Source: Leucobacter rhizosphaerae (GTDB taxonomy: Bacteria; Actinomycetota; Actinomycetes; Actinomycetales; Microbacteriaceae). From it: 64,000 nucleotides of DNA. Where the stretch lies: contig NZ_CP095043.1 of assembly GCF_022919175.1 (NCBI RefSeq), forward strand, positions 2,666,001-2,730,000. The letters run 5' to 3'. The notes under the pieces were generated by a model, which saw nothing but the letters and a program-made list of their open reading frames with translations, was not told where the DNA came from and made no database searches. Within the stretch, counting starts at the first letter, position 1, and the number at the start of each line of letters is the position of its first letter. This document shows, piece by piece, positions 59,149 through 64,000 of the stretch. A program made the position numbers and the translations under genes.

Positions 59149-60320
59149 GCCGCACGGTCCCCGACCTCGCCCCCGGAGCGCCCGAGACGGGCGGGATCCC
59201 GCTCCGCATGGCGGCATCGGTGCCGCACGACGAGCTCCCGCGGGTGCTGCACTACGACGCGGATCCGGCCTCCCTCCCGAAGCCGAAGAAGCGCAAGGTC
59301 ACCCTCCTGTTCCTCGTGCTCGGGATCGGACTCGTCGTCGTGACGCTGCTCTCGGCCGCCCTCGGCCAGATGCAGATCCCCATCGTCGAGGTCATCGGCT
59401 CGCTCTGCCGCCGGGTCGGGCTCGAGTGCGGCGCCGCGGCGTCGCACCAGAATGCGGACGCCGCCCTCTGGGAGGTACGCTTCCCGCGGGTGGTGCTCGC
59501 CGTGTTCGTGGGGGCGTCGCTCGCCGCTGCGGGCGCGATCATGCAGGGCGTCTTCGGCAACCCGCTCGCGGATCCCGGCGTCATCGGCGTCTCCTCGGGC
59601 GCCGCCGTCGGCGCGAGCCTCATGATCATCACCGGCCTCGCCGCCGGCAGCAGCTTCGCGATCCCGATCGGGGCCTTCGTCACGGGCGTCGCGACCGCGC
59701 TGCTCATCTACGCCATCTCCCGCTCGCGCGGGCGCACCCAGGTGATCACGCTCATCCTCACGGGCATCGCGGTCAACGCGTTCTGCGGCGCCGCGCTCGC
59801 CCTCATGACCTTCGCCGCCACCACCAACCAGCGCGAGCAGATCGTGTTCTGGCAGATGGGCAGCCTTGCCGGTGCGCTCTGGGAGTCGGTGTACACGGTG
59901 CTCCCGCTGCTCATCGTCGGCCTGCTCTTCGCCGTGCTCATCGCCGGCAAGCTCGACCTGCTCAGCCTCGGCGACGACGCGGCGCGGCACCTGGGCCTCA
60001 ACATCGAGCGGCTCCGGATCGGCGCGATCCTCGTCGTGGCCCTGCTCACGGCCGCCGCGGTCGCGTTCGCCGGGATCATCGGCTTCGTCGGCCTCGTCGT
60101 GCCGCACCTGGTGCGCATGCTCGTCGGCCCGGGGCACCGCGTGCTGGTGCCCGCGAGCGCCCTCGGCGGCGCCGTGCTGCTCGTCGTCGCCGACACGTTC
60201 GCCCGCACGGCCGTGCCCTACGCGGAGCTGCCGCTCGGCATGCTCACGGCGCTCATCGGCGGACCGTTCTTCTTCTTCCTGCTCAAGAGCAGCCGCACCC
60301 GCAACGGGGGCTGGCTGTGA
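59145..60320 (+). CDS. hmuU: haem ABC transporter permease (FecCD family)
   Basis: 391 aa from the GTG at 59145, overlapping the hmuT stop by 4 nt. After an N-terminal cytoplasmic tail of about 55 residues come about ten transmembrane segments of the FecCD type, with FPRVVLAVFVGASLAAAGAIMQGVFGNPLADPGVIGVSSGAAVG as the family hallmark region (about 111-154). It imports haem with HmuT and HmuV. The stop overlaps the HmuV GTG. Confidence 0.9.
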   Translation: MSRTVPDLAPGAPETGGIPLRMAASVPHDELPRVLHYDADPASLPKPKKRKVTLLFLVLGIGLVVVTLLSAALGQMQIPIVEVIGSLCRRVGLECGAAASHQNADAALWEVRFPRVVLAVFVGASLAAAGAIMQGVFGNPLADPGVIGVSSGAAVGASLMIITGLAAGSSFAIPIGAFVTGVATALLIYAISRSRGRTQVITLILTGIAVNAFCGAALALMTFAATTNQREQIVFWQMGSLAGALWESVYTVLPLLIVGLLFAVLIAGKLDLLSLGDDAARHLGLNIERLRIGAILVVALLTAAAVAFAGIIGFVGLVVPHLVRMLVGPGHRVLVPASALGGAVLLVVADTFARTAVPYAELPLGMLTALIGGPFFFFLLKSSRTRNGGWL

Positions 60321-61213
60321 GCCGCGTGATCGGGCGCCCGCGCGAGGCGGCCGTGCCGGTCCGCTCCGAGTTCGGCGCCGCGGTGGTCACCGCGCATGGC
60401 GTCTCCGTCTCCCTCGGCGGCACCCAGATCGTCTCGGGGGTCGACTTCACCGTGCGCGCGGGGGAGATGCTCGCGATCATCGGCCCGAACGGCGCCGGCA
60501 AGTCGACGCTGCTCGGAGCGCTCGCCGGTGACCACGCCTACGGCGGGTCGATCATGCTCGACGGCCGCGAGGTCTCCGCGTGGTCGACGCGGGAGCTCGC
60601 CCTCCGGCGCTCGGTGCTGCGGCAGAGCAACACCCTGAGCTTCCCGTTCAACGTCGTGGACGTGGTGAAGATGGGGCGCGCACCCTGGCGCTCGATCACG
60701 ACCGTCGCCGAGGACGACCGGATCATCGCGCAGGAGCTGCTGCGGAGCGACACCTTCCGCTTCGCCGAGCGCGCGTTCACGTCGCTCTCGGGCGGTGAGG
60801 GGGCGCGGGTCTCGCTCGCGCGCGCCATGACCCAGCGGACCGGCGTGCTGCTGCTCGACGAGCCGACGGCGGCGCTCGACATCAACTACCAGGAGCAGGT
60901 GCTCGCGGTCGCCCGGCACTACGCGCGACAGGGCAACGGCGTCGTGGTCGTGCTGCACGACCTCGCGGCGGCGGCGGCATACGCGGATCGGGTGCTGCTG
61001 CTCGCGGAGGGCGGCATGCGCGCGTTCGGCACCCCGCGGGAGGTGCTCACCGCGCAGGCGCTGAGCGAGGTGTACGGGCACCCGGTGCGGGTGCTCGAGG
61101 ACACGGACGGCACGCTCATGATCGTGCCCGTCCGATTCGCCGATGAGGCTCCCGCTCCGCCATCGGTACCCCACGACCCGCATCACCACCCCGACACAGA
61201 GGAGACCACATGA
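60317..61213 (+). CDS. hmuV: haem ABC transporter ATP-binding protein
   Basis: 298 aa from the GTG at 60317. Walker A is GPNGAGKST (about 56-64), the signature reads LSGGEGARVSLARAM, Walker B is VLLLDEPTAALD and the switch His is in VLHDLAAAAAYADRVLLL. This is the typical FepC/HmuV form. The C terminus (about 275-298) is His/Pro/Asp-rich (DPHHHPDTEE), which could bind metal. It overlaps the next gene by 4 nt. Confidence 0.9.
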   Translation: MSRVIGRPREAAVPVRSEFGAAVVTAHGVSVSLGGTQIVSGVDFTVRAGEMLAIIGPNGAGKSTLLGALAGDHAYGGSIMLDGREVSAWSTRELALRRSVLRQSNTLSFPFNVVDVVKMGRAPWRSITTVAEDDRIIAQELLRSDTFRFAERAFTSLSGGEGARVSLARAMTQRTGVLLLDEPTAALDINYQEQVLAVARHYARQGNGVVVVLHDLAAAAAYADRVLLLAEGGMRAFGTPREVLTAQALSEVYGHPVRVLEDTDGTLMIVPVRFADEAPAPPSVPHDPHHHPDTEETT

Positions 61214-62241
61214 CGGCGCGATCACTGCCCCGAGAGGATCGGCATCGGCTGGTCCGCATCCTGGTGCTCCTGGTGCTCTCCGTGTTCGCGGCGACGCTGG
61301 CGCTCGCGGCGATGTCCGGGCCCGCGCACGCGGCGGGCCGCGTCGACGTGTCCCAGGCTCCGAACGCCGACGGCTCGACCACGGTGACCATCTCGGGCAG
61401 CGGCTTCCAGTACCTCCCCAACGCCCAGGGCGGGATCTACATCTTCTTCGGTGCGGTCTCCGACCCCTCGACCAACGCCTGGGCCCCGAGCCAGGGCGGC
61501 AAGTCGGGGTCGACGTTCGGGTACGCGAACACCCCCGGCTCGACGCTGCTCGCGGCATTCCAGGGCGGATCGTCGGCCTCCGAAGCGAACGCGGTCATCG
61601 ACCCGAACGGCAACTGGAGCGCCCAGATGACGATCCCGGGCAGCACGTTCGCCTCGTCCTCCGGCAACCCTCACGCGGGCGCCGCCCAGTCGGGTGCCAC
61701 GATCGACTGCCTCCAGGTGCAGTGCGGGATCATCACGATCGGCGCGCACGGCATGGTGAACGCGAACAACGAGTCCTTCACCCCCGTCGGGTTCGTCACG
61801 GCGAGCGGCGCGATCGCGTCGGGCACCGCCGCGCAGAGCTTCACGGACGACGCCACGGTGCTCGAACTGCCGGGTGCCGAGGCCTCCGCAGCGCAGGCCG
61901 AGGGAGACGCGGCCGCCGAGGCCGACGCGTCGGCCGGCACGGGATCGACCGCGACGGGCGCCGAGCCCGCGGCTGAGCCGAGCGGCGAGGCGGAGGCCGG
62001 TGGCTTCGACACGACCCTGCTGGTGCTGGGGGTGCTCGGCGTCGCCGTGCTCGCCCTCATCGCCGCCGTGGTCGTCGTGCTGATCAAGCGCGCCCGGCCC
62101 CGCCCGCCCGTCGCGCCCGCGCCGAACGCGGACCCCGAGGGCCCGGCCGCACCGCCGGCAGCGGAGGCATCGGCCGCCCCGGCCGATGCCGCGACGCCCG
62201 AACCGACCACCGAGGATCGACAGAAAGTGAGTGCAGAGTGA
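61210..62241 (+). CDS. membrane-anchored surface protein of the haem-uptake operon, unknown domain
   Basis: 343 aa. Signal peptide (about 1-41, cleavage near AHA), an extracellular domain (about 43-195), an Ala/Glu-rich linker, one transmembrane segment (about 268-292) and a Pro/Ala-rich cytoplasmic tail. The extracellular domain shares GGIYIFFGAV, a W..SQGG stretch, and two Cys five residues apart (Cys167, Cys172 in IDCLQVQCGIITIGAHG) with the following HtaA protein. Its position in the hmu operon suggests haem or haemoprotein handling; I do not recognise a named family. Confidence 0.8.
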   Translation: MTARSLPREDRHRLVRILVLLVLSVFAATLALAAMSGPAHAAGRVDVSQAPNADGSTTVTISGSGFQYLPNAQGGIYIFFGAVSDPSTNAWAPSQGGKSGSTFGYANTPGSTLLAAFQGGSSASEANAVIDPNGNWSAQMTIPGSTFASSSGNPHAGAAQSGATIDCLQVQCGIITIGAHGMVNANNESFTPVGFVTASGAIASGTAAQSFTDDATVLELPGAEASAAQAEGDAAAEADASAGTGSTATGAEPAAEPSGEAEAGGFDTTLLVLGVLGVAVLALIAAVVVVLIKRARPRPPVAPAPNADPEGPAAPPAAEASAAPADAATPEPTTEDRQKVSAE

Positions 62242-64000
62242 GAAGCCAGCTCCGCGGACGCGGATTCCGACGGACGATCGCGGGGAGCGCACTCGCAGCG
62301 CTCCTCGTGCCACTCGCCGTTGTCGGCGGGGCGCAGGCCGCCGTCGCCGATGACGCCGTTCCGGCTGCGACCGAGGAGGTGACGGTCTCCGGCGGCACGC
62401 TCCAGTGGGGCGTGCGGCACTCGATCCGCAACTACCTCGAGAACTTCGGCCACACGGAGGGGTGGGTCGCCGCGAGCGACGGCGCCACCTACACCCGGGG
62501 TGCCGCTGCCGCATCCTTCCCGGCGAACTCGGGAACGGTGAACGCCGCCCAGGGCACCGCCTCGATCGCCTTCGACGGCACGCTCGAGATGTTCGGCTTC
62601 GGAGAGGACTGGCTGTACTTCACGGACGTGCGGCTGGACGTCGCCGACGGTGTCGCGGAGCTCACCGTCGACATGATCGAGAGCTACAACGTCAAGGAGC
62701 GGGTCGACGATGTGTCGATCGCCACCTTCGACGTGCCGGCCGGCGGGCTCGTGGTCGAGGACGGTCAGCTCGCGCTGACCACGGAGCGCGGGCGGTTCAG
62801 CGAGGAGGTCGCGCTCACGCACCTGCCCTCCTACGGCGGACCGACCTACGCCTTCCCGAACGACTACACCGATCCGATCACCCTCTCGGTCTCGGTCGCC
62901 GACGACACCGACCCGGGCACGGATCCCGGGACCGATCCCGAGAACCCGGGCCCCGGTGAGCCCGGCGACGGCGAGACCCCGTCGACCGGCCCCTACGGCA
63001 CGAGCACGGGGACCGCGTACGCGGACAACTCCGCGAGCATTCGTGTCACTCCCGGGTACGCGATCGCCGCCGACGGCTCGACCGAGGTCAAGGTCGAGGG
63101 CTTCGGCTTCGATCCCGGCCCCACGGTCGCACCCGGGACCGGATCCGGCGGCATCTACGTCGGCCTCGGCACCATGCAGGACTTCGGCACCCCCGAGAAG
63201 TGGCGCCGCAGCCAGGGCGGCACGAGCGGCCCGATCGGATTCGGCGACTTCACGTACGGATCGCCGATGTTCGTCGGCAACCAGGGATCCGGCGACGGCG
63301 ACGTCGCGACCGCCGTCATGGACGCGACCGGCTACTGGAGCTTCACGCTCACCGTGCCCGGCAAGAACATCCCGAGCTTCTTCGGCGACACGATCGACTG
63401 CGTCGCGCTGCAGTGCGGCTTCTTCTCCTTCGGCGCGCACGGGGCGATCAAGGCCGCCAACGAGGCGTTCACGCCGGTGTACTTCGACGGCCAGGACGAG
63501 AGCGGCTGGCCGGACCGCGACGACGACACTCCGGTGGTCGTTCCCCCGATCACCCCCGAGCGCCCGGGCGACCCGACCGCACTGCCGACCGAGGCGTCGC
63601 TCACCGCTGCGAACCGGGGATCGATCGCGATCGAGTCCACCCGCGGCAACGTCGCGACGGTCAGCGTGGGCACGAACCGCGTCGGCACCTGGGTCGGCGC
63701 CGCGATCTACCCGGGCGCGCAGTTCGCCGGCTGGTACCTCGTTCCGGCCAACGGCAGGATCGGCGTGCCCCTGCCCACCGGCCTCGCGGCCGGAGCGCAT
63801 CCGCTCGCCATCATCGACGACCAGAGTGTGCTGGCGGGATGGGACTCCTTCACCGTGGAGGGCGGATCGACTCCGACGACCCCGACGGAGAAGCCGGATC
63901 CCTACGGCGAGAGCACCGGGACCAACCCCGACACCGGCGCCACGCTCACCGTGAGCCCGGCGCGGTCGCTCGCAGATCGTGATCAGAAGGTCACGCTCTC
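62238..64000 (+). CDS. HtaA-domain haem-binding surface protein (3' end outside window)
   Basis: At least 587 codons, open to the window edge. GTG start overlapping the previous stop by 4 nt. Signal peptide (about 1-38), then an HtaA domain (about 51-220: SGGTLQWGVRHSIRNYLE, ASDGATYTRG, TASIAFDGTLEMFGFG). HtaA domains bind haem in corynebacteria. A Pro/Asp/Thr linker with DPGTDPG repeats leads to a second domain (about 265-415) that is homologous to the extracellular domain of the preceding protein, with Cys388 and Cys393 in IDCVALQCGFFSFGAHG. More Ig-like sequence follows, with a repeat of the linker type (KPDPYGESTGT) near the edge. Confidence 0.87.
   Translation, partial: MRSQLRGRGFRRTIAGSALAALLVPLAVVGGAQAAVADDAVPAATEEVTVSGGTLQWGVRHSIRNYLENFGHTEGWVAASDGATYTRGAAAASFPANSGTVNAAQGTASIAFDGTLEMFGFGEDWLYFTDVRLDVADGVAELTVDMIESYNVKERVDDVSIATFDVPAGGLVVEDGQLALTTERGRFSEEVALTHLPSYGGPTYAFPNDYTDPITLSVSVADDTDPGTDPGTDPENPGPGEPGDGETPSTGPYGTSTGTAYADNSASIRVTPGYAIAADGSTEVKVEGFGFDPGPTVAPGTGSGGIYVGLGTMQDFGTPEKWRRSQGGTSGPIGFGDFTYGSPMFVGNQGSGDGDVATAVMDATGYWSFTLTVPGKNIPSFFGDTIDCVALQCGFFSFGAHGAIKAANEAFTPVYFDGQDESGWPDRDDDTPVVVPPITPERPGDPTALPTEASLTAANRGSIAIESTRGNVATVSVGTNRVGTWVGAAIYPGAQFAGWYLVPANGRIGVPLPTGLAAGAHPLAIIDDQSVLAGWDSFTVEGGSTPTTPTEKPDPYGESTGTNPDTGATLTVSPARSLADRDQKVTL

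Overview
The window is a 64 kb piece of a high-GC actinobacterial chromosome. Several features fit a member of Microbacteriaceae (Leucobacter-like is my best guess, not proven): DtxR/IdeR-type iron boxes, an HtaA/HmuTUV haem-uptake cluster, YhgE/Pip and class F sortase genes, many GTG starts, and genes whose -10 box sits 6-7 nt from the start codon (leaderless pattern). No rRNA, tRNA, CRISPR array, transposase or phage gene was seen.

Layout. (a) 1-2707: the 3' part of a biotin carboxylase gene, then a VOC protein and an enoyl-CoA hydratase, overlapping by 4 nt each; this is an acyl-CoA carboxylation/hydration cluster that continues upstream. (b) 2726-25706: a transport and catabolism region with three complete PotDBCA-type (spermidine/putrescine family) ABC importers. 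Importer 1 (4600-8622) is divergent from a PucR regulator and is followed by an MFS/MHS permease and a creatinase/ectoine-hydrolase-like M24 protein. Importer 2 (12564-16479) is followed by a cupin and an acetylpolyamine-amidohydrolase-like HDAC; a TetR gene lies between importer 2 and the M24 gene, and near-identical palindromes stand before both targets. Importer 3 (18744-25706) is divergent from another TetR gene and carries two amidohydrolase genes inside its operon. (c) 25836-29974: an XRE-cupin regulator, a PuuB-like FAD oxidase, a cupin and a third amidohydrolase. (d) 30137-35461, minus strand: flavin monoamine oxidase, purine nucleoside phosphorylase and a long Orn/Lys/Arg decarboxylase. 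(e) 35719-42087: stand-alone SIP domain protein behind an iron box, flavoprotein disulfide-reductase homologue, cupredoxin lipoprotein, RNA methyltransferase, ABC-2 exporter, Maf. (f) 42166-46942: PucR regulator divergent from mmsA and a class III aminotransferase. (g) 47232-49710: LLM monooxygenase, MarR, FMN reductase. (h) 50013-53535: degenerate ABC ATPase, YhgE/Pip protein, TetR. (i) 53509-57875: class F sortase and a large subtilisin-like protease. (j) 58027-64000: hmuTUV and two surface proteins, the last an HtaA-domain protein that runs off the window.

How they may work together (inference): importers, an acetylpolyamine hydrolase, a PuuB-like oxidase, a monoamine oxidase, an amino-acid decarboxylase, an aminotransferase and (methyl)malonate-semialdehyde dehydrogenase form a plausible route for taking up polyamines or related N-substituted amines and oxidising them to semialdehydes and acyl-CoA. 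The three amidohydrolases and the M24 protein suggest that amide- or carbamoyl-linked derivatives are also used. The segments 1-2710 and about 18030-25750 look less GC-rich than the rest and may be separately acquired. Iron-box motifs stand before the SIP gene and before hmuT.
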